A DNA stretch of 17,212 bases from an uncultured Clostridia bacterium. Its GTDB lineage: Bacteria > Bacillota > Clostridia > Christensenellales > Borkfalkiaceae. A model generated the notes under the pieces. That model saw only the letters and a program-made list of their open reading frames with translations, was not told the DNA's origin and searched no databases. Below are positions 1 through 8,323 of this stretch, one piece after another. The DNA is taken from assembly GCA_947176485.1 (NCBI GenBank), contig CAMWQS010000015.1:1-17212 (forward strand). Direction: 5' to 3'. The stretch's first letter is position 1. The number at the start of each line of letters is the position of its first letter. The translations under genes and the position numbers were made by a program.

Positions 1-17
1 TATTAAAATAAAAAATT

Positions 18-45
18 GCGGGTGCGGGGAATTCCCCGCACCCGC
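18..45 (-). terminator. Rho-independent terminator of the 76-codon gene
   Basis: A perfect 28-bp palindrome (two GC-rich arms, 18-31 and 32-45, centred on an AATT core) lies 13 nt beyond the stop codon of the minus-strand gene at 59-289. Read on the minus strand, the stem is followed at once by a T-rich tract (positions 17 down to 1, including a run of six T). The plus-strand side is less T-rich, so the minus-strand gene is the likely user. Confidence 0.85.
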
Positions 46-58
46 TTTAATTGGTTTT

Positions 59-289
59 TTAACCTTGATAACGGTTAAGATTGGCGCGAATAGCTTCTAT
101 AAGTCTTTTTTCTGCCGCTACCTTTGCGTCCTTGGCAACTTTGGTGCATACGGACGTGCCGTAAAGCTTTGACAAATCGTCAACGAGATTCTTGAGGTGT
201 ACGGTATCAAGAATGTTGGTTGAACCGCAGAGTTCTTCTGCCGTGGGTTCTTTTGCGACGGGTTCCGTGGTGGGGGTGTTTTTATCCAT
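59..289 (-). CDS. Small protein of unknown function (76 aa)
   Basis: I do not recognise a family. The predicted protein has a Thr/Pro/Glu/Lys-rich, probably disordered first 20 residues, then a more helical part. Its Lys/Ala/Arg-rich last 30 residues (from about KVAKDAK to the end) look like a charged amphipathic helix. It has two cysteines (C21 and C48), no signal peptide and no membrane segment, so it is likely cytoplasmic. The start is supported by an AAAAGGAG ribosome binding site about 8 nt upstream on the minus strand. The gene is followed by its own terminator at 18-45, and it is divergent from the permease at 451, so it is probably monocistronic or the last gene of a unit. That it is a real gene is supported by the binding site, the terminator and the absence of a competing frame; its function is unknown. 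Confidence 0.7.
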   Translation of the reverse strand: MDKNTPTTEPVAKEPTAEELCGSTNILDTVHLKNLVDDLSKLYGTSVCTKVAKDAKVAAEKRLIEAIRANLNRYQG

Positions 290-408
290 AAATAAATTCT
301 CCTTTTATCTTTGCACCTTAGCCAAGTGCTTTATTCTAAGATATGCAGCCGAAAATTTATTTACCACAGCGTTTTTTAATTTGCACGGCGTTTTATAAAT
401 CTTGTAAG

Positions 409-437
409 TTGACAAACGGATAGCGTTTTGGTAACAT
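409..437 (+). promoter_or_regulatory. Candidate sigma-70/sigma-A promoter for the permease gene
   Basis: A perfect -35 box TTGACA (409-414) is followed after 17 nt by TAACAT (432-437, 4 of 6 matches to TATAAT). Initiation would fall around 443-446, only 5-8 nt before the ATG at 451, so the mRNA would be nearly leaderless. No Shine-Dalgarno sequence is visible before that ATG, which fits. The rest of the 290-450 intergenic region contains the ribosome binding site of the small minus-strand gene and no other feature I can support. Confidence 0.5.
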
Positions 438-450
438 TTCATTTGCGCAT

Positions 451-1758
451 ATGATACTATCACTGATTATTTGCGGTATAACTTGTATCTTGATGATATT
501 AAGCATACTGTTTTTCCCTAAAATTAAATTGGGTAAAATTTCGATTGACACCTATTGGATAATAACGCTGGTCGGCGCAATAATACTGCTGGCTTGCGGT
601 AAGGCGGATATCGTTACGGTGGGGAAAGCCCTTATTTCCGATACGGCTATAAACCCCGTAAAAATACTGGTACTGTTTTTATCGATGACGGTGCTGTCCA
701 TTTTCCTTGACGAGCTGGGCTTCTTCCGCTACCTTGCAAGCGTTGCCCTGAAAAAAGCCAAAACGGGACAGACGAAGCTGTTTTTGTACCTGTACTTGAC
801 CGTTTCGGTACTGACCGTGTTTACCTCAAACGACGTAATAATTCTGTCGTTCACGCCGTTTATTTGCTATTTTGCGAAGAACGCGAAGATAAACCCCACC
901 CCCTACCTTGCCGCAGAGTTCGTTGCCGCAAACACTTGGAGTATGGCACTTATTATAGGCAACCCCACGAATATTTATCTTGCGACTGCGTGCGGAATAG
1001 ACTTCCTCAGCTATTTAAAAATAAGCATAGTTCCGACGGTTTTGTCGGGGGCGGTCGCCTTCCTTGCTTTGTACCTTTTATTCCGTAAAAAGCTTGCCAC
1101 CCCCATTGAGGGCGAGGCGGAAACGGTAGTTATAAAAGACAAGCTTTTGCTTTGGGTCGGAATAGTTCATCTTGCCGTTTGTACCGTGCTGCTTGCAATA
1201 GGCTCTTATATCAATATCGAAATGTGGCTCGTGTCCATTTGCGCGGTAGGCAGTTTGTTTATAATTTCGGGCATAATCGCTATCGTAAGGCGGGAAAAGC
1301 CCTCGGCTTTATTAGGTTGCTTGAAGCGGGCGCCATACCCGCTGATACCCTTCGTGCTGTCGATGTTCGTGCTTATCGTAGTTTTGAACGAGCAAGGCGC
1401 AACCTACGCAATTGGCGAACTTTTCGGCGACAGCCTTCCTATTTTGAAATACGGCATGTCTTCCTTCCTTGCGTCTAATTTAATTAACAATATTCCTATG
1501 AGCGTACTGTTCTCGTCAATAATAGAGTCGACGGGCGGCGCGGATATAGCGGCGGTGTTTGCGACGATAATCGGCTCCAACTTAGGCGCGTTGTTTACCC
1601 CTATAGGCGCGCTTGCGGGAATTATGTGGAGCAACATTTTAAACAAGCACGGCGTTAAATTCGGATACTTAGATTTCTTGAAGATAGGCGTTACGGTTGC
1701 GATACCGACGCTTGCCACCGCGCTCGGCTCGCTGTGGCTGATGCTTACGGTTATATAA
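451..1758 (+). CDS. ArsB/NhaD-type ion transporter superfamily permease
   Basis: This 435-residue polytopic membrane protein has about 10-12 hydrophobic segments and two inverted halves, each carrying a re-entrant-hairpin motif followed by a Gly/Asn-Pro/Thr motif. In the first half these are LTVFTSNDVIILSFTPF (121-137) and GNPTNI (170-175). In the second half they are SNLINNIPMS (342-351) and GSNLGALFTPIG (375-386). This is typical of the ArsB/CitM/NhaD group, which moves arsenite, organic anions or Na+/H+. The substrate cannot be read from the sequence: no arsR, arsC or arsA lies nearby, so arsenite resistance should not be assumed. Length is normal for the family. An in-frame TAG at 421 and the absence of other starts make ATG 451 the only good choice, although it lacks a Shine-Dalgarno sequence. 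The gene converges on the lipoprotein operon and ends inside a bidirectional terminator. It appears functionally unrelated to its neighbours. Confidence 0.85.
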   Translation: MILSLIICGITCILMILSILFFPKIKLGKISIDTYWIITLVGAIILLACGKADIVTVGKALISDTAINPVKILVLFLSMTVLSIFLDELGFFRYLASVALKKAKTGQTKLFLYLYLTVSVLTVFTSNDVIILSFTPFICYFAKNAKINPTPYLAAEFVAANTWSMALIIGNPTNIYLATACGIDFLSYLKISIVPTVLSGAVAFLALYLLFRKKLATPIEGEAETVVIKDKLLLWVGIVHLAVCTVLLAIGSYINIEMWLVSICAVGSLFIISGIIAIVRREKPSALLGCLKRAPYPLIPFVLSMFVLIVVLNEQGATYAIGELFGDSLPILKYGMSSFLASNLINNIPMSVLFSSIIESTGGADIAAVFATIIGSNLGALFTPIGALAGIMWSNILNKHGVKFGYLDFLKIGVTVAIPTLATALGSLWLMLTVI

Positions 1759-1786
1759 AAAACGGCGGAAATTTCCGCCGTTTTTT
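1757..1786. terminator. Bidirectional terminator between convergent genes
   Basis: A perfect 30-bp palindrome of the form A6-CGGCGG-A3/T3-CCGCCG-T6. The A6/T6 flanks supply a U-run in either direction. It starts within the TAA stop codon of the permease and lies 9 nt beyond the stop of the 777-residue lipoprotein (minus strand), so it should end both transcripts. Confidence 0.92.
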
Positions 1787-1795
1787 ATTTTGATT

Positions 1796-4129
1796 TTATT
1801 CGCTTACGCGCACTAAAGTATAGTTGTTTTCGTTCACGTCGTTAAGCACGAGGTTACCTTCCGCGTCTATCGTCAAATCGATGCCAAGCTTGTTTCCGTT
1901 GTCGCCGACGAGGAAAATTTCCATACTCGAAGCGTTGATGCTTAAATCGTAAGTCTGGCTTATTGCATCACCTTCCACGGGGGTTTTTACTACCTCAACC
2001 GTTCCGGTAACTGCTTCCGTATCCGTCAAAGTGAAGGTCAGCTCGTATACGTTTCCGACCGTATCGGTTACCGAGTATTTACCGCTTAAAAGCTCCGCGT
2101 AATCGGGTGCTTCGCTTACTGTGAAGGTGAAGTCGCAGTACGCGTCTTTGTTCGGTTCGGAAACGACTCTGACGGAATAAACACCCGCTGCGCTTGCAGT
2201 GAACTTGAAGCAAGAGGTGCCGCCTACTTCCACCGTTTCAATAGAAGCGGTAGTCGAGTTTGCGGAAGTTATCGACGCGGTCTGCTTATCGTTCAGGCCC
2301 ATGCTTACGTTGCCGTAGAAATATACCGCGCCGTTGAGTGCAACCGTCTTTTCGCTACCGCTGTAGAAGTTGCCCGAAGATTCGTTGCGGATAAACGGTT
2401 CAAGCTCCGTGGGGGCTTCGCCCGTAACCTCGAAGGTAATGCTCCTTTCAATATTGTCTGTTTTGATTAACAGTTTCCAAGTGCCGCCGCCTTTAAGGGT
2501 TACGAAAATAGTGTTGTCCGTTCTGTACGCGCCGAAGCCTTTGCTGGGTCCGAAGTCCAAAGCCACCGCGCTGTCCTCGTAATCGAAGCGATTGCCCTCG
2601 AAGCTGAACATCATTCTGTCCAAAGTGAAGTTAGCGGTTGAGGGTTGAATATTTGCGATTTGAATTTGAAGCTTGGGGCTATCCATACTGCACTGTATGG
2701 TTGCGTCGGGTGCGTCCAAGGTTGCGCCTTTATATTTCAAGTCGAAGGAGGAAATGCTGAACTGGGTTTTTGAATAAGGGTTCGTTTTCGTCCTTTCCCC
2801 CGCCTGCTGTTGGGCTACTACGTGCACCGCCCTCGAATACACCGTACCGGGAATAGTTTTGCCGTCCTCGTCGGTTTCGAAAGTATGCGTGAAGTGCGTA
2901 TGCTGGTTGTTTTCCCAATACTTTTGAGTATATTCAGCACGCTGTACGTTGTACTTTTCACCCAAAGTGAACGTTACGGTCGTTTCGTAATAGTCGGGTA
3001 CGCTTGCGTAGTTAACGAGCCCCGAGAAGGTAAAGCTATAAGTTCTGTTTGCCTCGTCTGCGGTTTCCACAAGGTCGTCGTTGGTGCATACTAACGCAGC
3101 CTTGTAAAGCTCTTTAATGGTGTTTTCAATGCCGTAAACGTTCAAAAAACTGTACCATATCGTGTTTTTGGGTCCGTCCATCATATCCGACGTTAAAGTC
3201 GGGTTGGGCATTGAGGTTCCGTTTTCTAATCTTGCGCAGAAAATCTCGTCGTCGACCATACTGAAATGGTTTTCGTTAACAGCGTTTTCCGTAATGTGAC
3301 GGTCGTCTTCTCCGTTTTCACCGGGGATAAAAATTTCCTTTTCAAAGGTTTCTTTGACGTAGGTGTAATTATCGCCGTACGTGTACGTGTAAGCAGCGTC
3401 GTCAACGTACGCTTTGCCTTGCAACGAAAGCTCGCCCGTCTGCGTGCCCGAAGCAACTTCTTTACTGAAAATTTTGCCGATATTGACTGCGCTTTGTACG
3501 GTTGAAATACTTATACCGTCTACTTTTACAGAGTAGCTTGCTTTTACGGCACCTTGCGAAACCGTTATCGTATAGTTTCCAAGCTCCATAAACGCGTCGT
3601 CAATAACGGTACCGTTTTGCGACTTGATTTCAACGTCAAAGTTTTTAAGGCTGTTATAGCGGAAGCTTACGAGCCTGCCTTGGTTCGTTTCGTAAGTGGC
3701 AATTACGATAAGCCCTTCGAAGGAAACGGCTTCGCCAAGGCTGTACTGCGTTTTAGCCCCCGTGGTATCAAGTTCTATCTTTCTTAATACGTTATCGGAT
3801 GCGCTGACGTAAATGGAATAAACTTCCTTCTTCCCGCCGTAGCTTACGGTTATCTGATACTCGTCCGAAACGTCCATATTGAAGCCTGCTTCTTTTTTAA
3901 GCTCAACCTTGTCGGTTACGTCTTCTTTGCTTCCGTCAGAGTAAACAGCGTAAATTACGCCGTCGCCCAAAGTGAACTCGTCGCCGACGGTGAAGTCGGT
4001 TTTTACGTTCTCTAAAACGAGCTCGGTCACCTTTGCCTCTTGTTGACAAGCGGCAAGCCCGATTGCCATACACGCGGCAGCCGCAATTGAAAGTATTACG
4101 ATAAAAATATTTCTTAACGCTATTTTCAT
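1796..4129 (-). CDS. Modular surface lipoprotein with Ig-like domains (777 aa)
   Basis: This is a secreted, membrane-anchored protein. The signal peptide (K2, R6, hydrophobic 8-27) ends in a textbook lipobox, LAAC, with C28 as the lipidated residue. Two Big_3-like bacterial Ig domains follow (about 34-108 and 114-204), each with a pattern like 'VGDEFTLGDGVIYAVYSDGS' leading to 'YxITVSYGG'. Residues about 208-455 form a Tyr/Thr-rich beta region I cannot assign. About 456-575 and 576-672 are further beta-sandwich-like modules, the last with a pre-peptidase-like segment (FKFTASAAGVYSVRV, 641-655). The C-terminal 677-777 is a beta module resembling the one ending the 1218-residue protein at 13518-17174. 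There is no LPXTG motif or C-terminal membrane segment. It is the last gene of the MoxR operon, 25 nt after the preceding lipoprotein, with a good GAGGT ribosome binding site. Its role is unknown; it is a plausible extracellular partner or client of the MoxR-VWA machinery. Confidence 0.8.
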   Translation of the reverse strand: MKIALRNIFIVILSIAAAACMAIGLAACQQEAKVTELVLENVKTDFTVGDEFTLGDGVIYAVYSDGSKEDVTDKVELKKEAGFNMDVSDEYQITVSYGGKKEVYSIYVSASDNVLRKIELDTTGAKTQYSLGEAVSFEGLIVIATYETNQGRLVSFRYNSLKNFDVEIKSQNGTVIDDAFMELGNYTITVSQGAVKASYSVKVDGISISTVQSAVNIGKIFSKEVASGTQTGELSLQGKAYVDDAAYTYTYGDNYTYVKETFEKEIFIPGENGEDDRHITENAVNENHFSMVDDEIFCARLENGTSMPNPTLTSDMMDGPKNTIWYSFLNVYGIENTIKELYKAALVCTNDDLVETADEANRTYSFTFSGLVNYASVPDYYETTVTFTLGEKYNVQRAEYTQKYWENNQHTHFTHTFETDEDGKTIPGTVYSRAVHVVAQQQAGERTKTNPYSKTQFSISSFDLKYKGATLDAPDATIQCSMDSPKLQIQIANIQPSTANFTLDRMMFSFEGNRFDYEDSAVALDFGPSKGFGAYRTDNTIFVTLKGGGTWKLLIKTDNIERSITFEVTGEAPTELEPFIRNESSGNFYSGSEKTVALNGAVYFYGNVSMGLNDKQTASITSANSTTASIETVEVGGTSCFKFTASAAGVYSVRVVSEPNKDAYCDFTFTVSEAPDYAELLSGKYSVTDTVGNVYELTFTLTDTEAVTGTVEVVKTPVEGDAISQTYDLSINASSMEIFLVGDNGNKLGIDLTIDAEGNLVLNDVNENNYTLVRVSE

Positions 4130-4154
4130 TTTTACCTCGGTTATTTAATTCGTT

Positions 4155-5633
4155 TTAAGCGGGTAAATATACTCCGCACGCAAACAGCCACAGCGCGTCC
4201 TGTTTTGCGGTATAGCCCAGTCCTTCGGGCGTGCCGTCGAGGGGACATACGCTATCGGTATAAAGCGACTGTCTTTCCGCGAACGTCATCAAGAACTCTT
4301 TAAGCTCTTTGGTAACGTAGCACATACCCTCTCTGTTCGCCTTATCGTAATAGTCCACCCTTACGAACGACGTATAGTCCATTACGACGTATTTTTGCTC
4401 CGACTCTAACCATACGTTGTAAAGCTTAAGGTAGTTGCTTCCGCCGCCGAGTCCCGCCGCGTTTGCATTGTAAAGTGTGGTTATCGTATAGGACGGCAAG
4501 TGCGCAGTCAACGCGCAGCACAAGATGGGTCCGAAGTTTTTGCCGTACTTGAGATGGTTGTCGCCGTACAATTCCTCACTGTAATAGTGATAGAAGCCCG
4601 TATTGTCGTTGTACCTTATAACGCTTGCGTCAAAGTTCTTGAACAAAGGGTCGTCGGGGTCTTTTATACCCGAAGCCGACAGCTCGTTTGCGTAAACGAA
4701 CTGCTGCCCCGCCTTCTTCTCTGCGGCAACCTGCTTTGCTTCGGTTGCTCTTATAACTCTTACGTCGGTATCCGCGCTTTGGTAAGGACCTTCGTAGGTT
4801 ATTGCAAAGTCGATTTTAACGGGATATACGCCCGACTTGGTTTCGGCACCTATTGCAAAGGTGAAGGTGTTGCCGACTTCGGTCCTGTCTACGCTGTATT
4901 GATGACGGAAATTCTTCGTATATCCGCCCTCTAAGGAGAAGCCGCCGCCGTCAAGACGCCTGTCAAACCATTTAAAGGCTATGGTTCCGTTGAAAATATT
5001 GATATAAGGGTTAACTTCGTTCTCGTAAGCGTTTACCCAAGAAACTACCGAGTAAACGCCTGCCGCTTCGGGCGTGTATTCGTAATATCTGACCGCCGAA
5101 GCACTGGTAACGTTTACCCTGTAAGTGCCGTCGTACCTGACCTTGTAGCAGTCCCATATTCCGGTGCCGCCGCCCGACTCGTGCGAGCGTATTTTAGTAA
5201 GCAAAATCGAAACGTTGTGGTCGTCCGAGGTTGCCGTATACGCACTGGGGTTATAGGTGAATTCGCTGGGAAGCCCTTCGAGATAGATTGCGTAATCGCC
5301 GTCAAGCTCGCCCGCGTCAGCCTTGCCGTCCTCTCCGAGGAGAACCCTGTGCGCGCTGTAATCGTTTTTCCAAACTACCGTAATTTCCTCGTCGCCGGGG
5401 ATATAGGGCTGAGTGCCGTTATACAGGGTAACCGTGTAATTCGGATTTTGCGGCGTGGGCGTCGGGTCGTCCGGGTCAATGGGGTCGCCGGGGTTGGGTT
5501 TTACGGGGACGTTGGGGTCAACCGTGGGCTTTGTAGGCTTGCTGTTTTCAATATAGCTGCCGAAGCCGCAACCCGAAAAAAGCATAACGGAACTGAGGAA
5601 AGCCGTAATAAATATTATAAATTTCTTCTTCAT
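4155..5633 (-). CDS. Surface lipoprotein with Pro/Asp linker and beta module (492 aa)
   Basis: The signal peptide (K2-K4, hydrophobic 5-21) ends in LFSGC, making C22 the probable lipidated cysteine; Phe at -3 is slightly off consensus. Residues about 31-65 are a Pro/Asp/Thr-rich linker that would hold the globular part away from the membrane. Residues about 66-285 look all-beta and include a pre-peptidase-C-like stretch (RYYEYTPEAAGVYSVVSW, 182-199). Residues about 300-492 form a distinct C-terminal domain with a charged helix, a central FGPILCCALTAHLP segment and five cysteines (C372, C373, C438, C463, C486). From memory it resembles a recurrent domain of secreted proteins in uncultured Firmicutes, but I cannot name it and see no convincing catalytic set. 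Translation starts within the stop of the double-VWA gene (ATGA overlap) and is preceded by a perfect AAGGAGG site 6 nt away. The overlap strongly implies co-expression with the VWA proteins. Function unknown. Confidence 0.8.
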   Translation of the reverse strand: MKKKFIIFITAFLSSVMLFSGCGFGSYIENSKPTKPTVDPNVPVKPNPGDPIDPDDPTPTPQNPNYTVTLYNGTQPYIPGDEEITVVWKNDYSAHRVLLGEDGKADAGELDGDYAIYLEGLPSEFTYNPSAYTATSDDHNVSILLTKIRSHESGGGTGIWDCYKVRYDGTYRVNVTSASAVRYYEYTPEAAGVYSVVSWVNAYENEVNPYINIFNGTIAFKWFDRRLDGGGFSLEGGYTKNFRHQYSVDRTEVGNTFTFAIGAETKSGVYPVKIDFAITYEGPYQSADTDVRVIRATEAKQVAAEKKAGQQFVYANELSASGIKDPDDPLFKNFDASVIRYNDNTGFYHYYSEELYGDNHLKYGKNFGPILCCALTAHLPSYTITTLYNANAAGLGGGSNYLKLYNVWLESEQKYVVMDYTSFVRVDYYDKANREGMCYVTKELKEFLMTFAERQSLYTDSVCPLDGTPEGLGYTAKQDALWLFACGVYLPA

Positions 5634-8323
5634 TTACGCCTCCTTCCAAGTCCCGAGAAGAACGATGTTATATCCTTCCACCTGAGCTGCCTTACGATAA
5701 TATCCGCAACGAACGCTACGGCAGCAACTATCATAAGCGGCACGGTAAACCTGAACGTATAAGAAGTATATGCAGATGCGTTATTTTCAAGCGCCTTAGT
5801 TTCGTCAAGCTCCAAAATTTTGCCGTTTTCGGTCAGCAGCCTATACATATACGATTTGCTGTAATTCGTAAAGCTGTCGTATTCCGCGTAGTAAGATACC
5901 GAAAAGTCTACTTCCGTAGTATATTTTAAATCGTTGTAAGAATAGTTAATTGAAACGCTATACCTACCGGGAGCGTCCGTAGAGAAGGTTGCAAAATAAG
6001 TACTGGAATCGTACGCCAAATCCTTGGTGGTAGTCATTCCGTTTGCATCCGTTACGGTTGCGGTGAACGACGCACTGTTCTGAAGGGTGCTTGAAGTACC
6101 GACGTAAACAGTCGTTGAGTTTCCGCTTCCCTCTACTTCTACTATGAACGGGGTGTCTATCCTCTCGGAAGGCAGAGTTGCCTTGGGTATGTTGGAAAGG
6201 AACTGCTCGCCGCCCGTGCCGGGAATCCAATCGTAAGTCCAGTTGGACGAAATATCCGAAAGGAAGGAAACGACTTTTCCGTTGCCGCCTCCGCTCCAAT
6301 AAGCGTAAATGGGCACGTCGAACGAGGTAACTCCCTTATCTCTATAATATTTTGCGGTAAGCACTGCTTGCGCCGTACTCTTTACCGAGTTGTACCAGAA
6401 GCCGCCTATCGCGCCTATACTTTCAACGCCTTGAGCCACTTCTTCGCCCGGACGGCGGATACTTACTTCGTACCTTTCGCCCGAAATTTCGATTTGACTC
6501 GTGTTGTCGGCTACTTCGTCAAGCTTAACGTTAATTTCGTCTTCGTTTGCAATGCTTTGGTAAAACGCTTTGTTGTTTGCAAACTTGTTTTTGACGAGAC
6601 TATCCAAAAGAGCGTTGCCGTCGTCCTTGGGATAGATACCTATTGCGGAAACGGTGATATTTTCTTTCGACATATCCTCCGCCCATTTCATAGCGGCGGG
6701 GTTGTCGTCCGTGGGGTTCATACCGTCCGAAATAATTATTACTTGCTTGTGGTGGAATTGGGCGGGCATCACCTCGTAGGCGTATTTAAGCGCCGCGCCT
6801 AAATTGGTGCCGTTCTCCGCCTCTTGCCTTTCAATCGTGTCGATAATTGCCGAGGGCGAGGTCAGATAAGTGGGCGGTAACAGCTCGGTTACTCCGCCGG
6901 AGAAACCTATAACGGTTACCATATCCGTCGGATTGAAAACCTCTAAAAGCTTGATTGCCGCACGCTTTGCCACGTTGAAACGCCCTTCGAAGTTCATACT
7001 CTTGGAGATATCGAATACGAGCGTGATAAGACGGGTGTCTTGGTCGGGGTTGCCGATAGTTACGGGAAGTAAATCGGCAAGCTTCCTAAGCGCTTGGTTA
7101 TTAAGGCTATTGTCACCCGTATCCTCTTGTACGAAGGTGTTGCCGAAGGTAGTAAGCGTTTTGCCGTACTCGTCAACGAGCGTTGCAAGGCTTGAAGTGA
7201 ACATGGTTGCAGACCTTGCCGTACGCACGTCGAAATTGCACAATACGATTTCGTCGTAAACGCACATTTCTTCCACGGAAAGGGGAACGTCCGCTTTATT
7301 GGAAACGTAGGTTACGTCCTTCATGCCGTATATATCCCTGCCCGCAGAGCAGTCTGCCGCGCTTCCGCCGATGAACAGTACTTTGCGCTCGTCGGTAACC
7401 TTTTGCGTGAACATATACTTGTTGTTGAAAGACGAAGTATCTGCCTTGGGGTCAACCGTTTCAACCGTTACTTCGTAGTTGAAGGCGCCCGCCGCGTCGG
7501 TGTACAAGGGCAACGTAACCACGTTGAGCCCGTCGTATAGCCTCGGCGAACGCCTCGTAATGAAGGTGCCGTCCCTGTATAAGTTGACGTAGGCGTCAGT
7601 GTGCTCGGACTTTACGCCGTCGATTTCGCCGCAGTTGACGCGGACGAGGACGTTGACCTCCTCCGTCTTACCGACGTAGGTCGAACGCGAAGCCTCCACC
7701 CCGTCAAGCTGAACTTCGCTTACGGTTTCGTCAATATTGTCGTCAAGGAATACCGCGTCCACGTAAACGTCGTTATCCTGCAAGGCGTTTACGACCCTTA
7801 TGATATTGTTTGAAGAAACGGTTTCAACGCCGTCGGTTATTACGATAATGCGCTTAATTACGTTATCGTCGAAAAGGTTGCCCGCATAGCGAAGTGCCGA
7901 AGCTATATCGGTTGCGCTTCTGTCTACCTTGCTTGCCGTAGCTACGCTGGGCACCTCGTCGCCGAGGTCGGCAATCATCTGATAGTTTCTGCCGAAGCAT
8001 ATGACGCCCATCTTCGAGTTTTTGGGCAGCTTTTTGGATATTTTTTCGATATTGTCTTGGACTTCGTCCAAGTTGTGCTCGGCAGAATAAGAGATATCCG
8101 CCAAGACGAACACGTTGGTTTCGGTAACTACCGTTTCGAAAGCCATTCCGCTTATTGCAAGCGTTATGCAGATGCAGATTACTACGTGCAGACACAGCGA
8201 CGCGATATTGTGCGCGTTTGCGTTATCACGGCGCACCGTTATTGCAAACGGCACGATAACGACAGCCAAAAGCGGCAAGGCTATAAACAGCAGCCAGGGG
8301 TTATCGAAGTTGATATTGCTCAT
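5630..8323 (-). CDS. Membrane protein with two VWA domains and a glutamine-amidotransferase-like domain (897 aa)
   Basis: Architecture in order: transmembrane segments at about 10-29 and 41-60; VWA domain 1 (about 70-195) with MIDAS residues D76-S78-S80, T138 and D164; a beta region (about 205-305); a class I glutamine-amidotransferase-like domain (about 311-425, VLFIGG at 315-320, YDEIVLCNFD at 356-365) with no obvious catalytic triad; VWA domain 2 (about 430-605) with D438-S440-S442, T506 and D533; an Ig-like region (about 725-812); and a C-terminal transmembrane segment (about 860-878) with a basic tail ending RRRK. Both MIDAS sites look intact, so both domains should bind a divalent metal and an acidic ligand residue. 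This combination is typical of large VWA proteins in MoxR operons. With two N-terminal membrane passes, both VWA domains and the amidotransferase-like domain lie between membrane anchors on the same side, most likely outside. It overlaps the BatA-like gene by 23 nt and the next lipoprotein gene by 4 nt, implying translational coupling. Confidence 0.85.
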   Translation of the reverse strand: MSNINFDNPWLLFIALPLLAVVIVPFAITVRRDNANAHNIASLCLHVVICICITLAISGMAFETVVTETNVFVLADISYSAEHNLDEVQDNIEKISKKLPKNSKMGVICFGRNYQMIADLGDEVPSVATASKVDRSATDIASALRYAGNLFDDNVIKRIIVITDGVETVSSNNIIRVVNALQDNDVYVDAVFLDDNIDETVSEVQLDGVEASRSTYVGKTEEVNVLVRVNCGEIDGVKSEHTDAYVNLYRDGTFITRRSPRLYDGLNVVTLPLYTDAAGAFNYEVTVETVDPKADTSSFNNKYMFTQKVTDERKVLFIGGSAADCSAGRDIYGMKDVTYVSNKADVPLSVEEMCVYDEIVLCNFDVRTARSATMFTSSLATLVDEYGKTLTTFGNTFVQEDTGDNSLNNQALRKLADLLPVTIGNPDQDTRLITLVFDISKSMNFEGRFNVAKRAAIKLLEVFNPTDMVTVIGFSGGVTELLPPTYLTSPSAIIDTIERQEAENGTNLGAALKYAYEVMPAQFHHKQVIIISDGMNPTDDNPAAMKWAEDMSKENITVSAIGIYPKDDGNALLDSLVKNKFANNKAFYQSIANEDEINVKLDEVADNTSQIEISGERYEVSIRRPGEEVAQGVESIGAIGGFWYNSVKSTAQAVLTAKYYRDKGVTSFDVPIYAYWSGGGNGKVVSFLSDISSNWTYDWIPGTGGEQFLSNIPKATLPSERIDTPFIVEVEGSGNSTTVYVGTSSTLQNSASFTATVTDANGMTTTKDLAYDSSTYFATFSTDAPGRYSVSINYSYNDLKYTTEVDFSVSYYAEYDSFTNYSKSYMYRLLTENGKILELDETKALENNASAYTSYTFRFTVPLMIVAAVAFVADIIVRQLRWKDITSFFSGLGRRRK

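Noticed and set aside
451..1758. Arsenic resistance operon.
   Set aside because: The permease belongs to the ArsB/NhaD superfamily, but there is no arsR, arsC, arsA or acr gene nearby, so the substrate cannot be assigned.
4130..4154. Possible transcription break between the two lipoprotein genes.
   Set aside because: The gap is only 25 nt, contains a GAGGT ribosome binding site and no hairpin, so the genes are most likely co-transcribed.
5440..5540. G/C-rich repeated GGGGT-type tracts that could be taken for a repeat array.
   Set aside because: They simply encode the Pro/Asp-rich linker of the 492-aa lipoprotein on the minus strand and have no regular unit or spacers, so no CRISPR or satellite.
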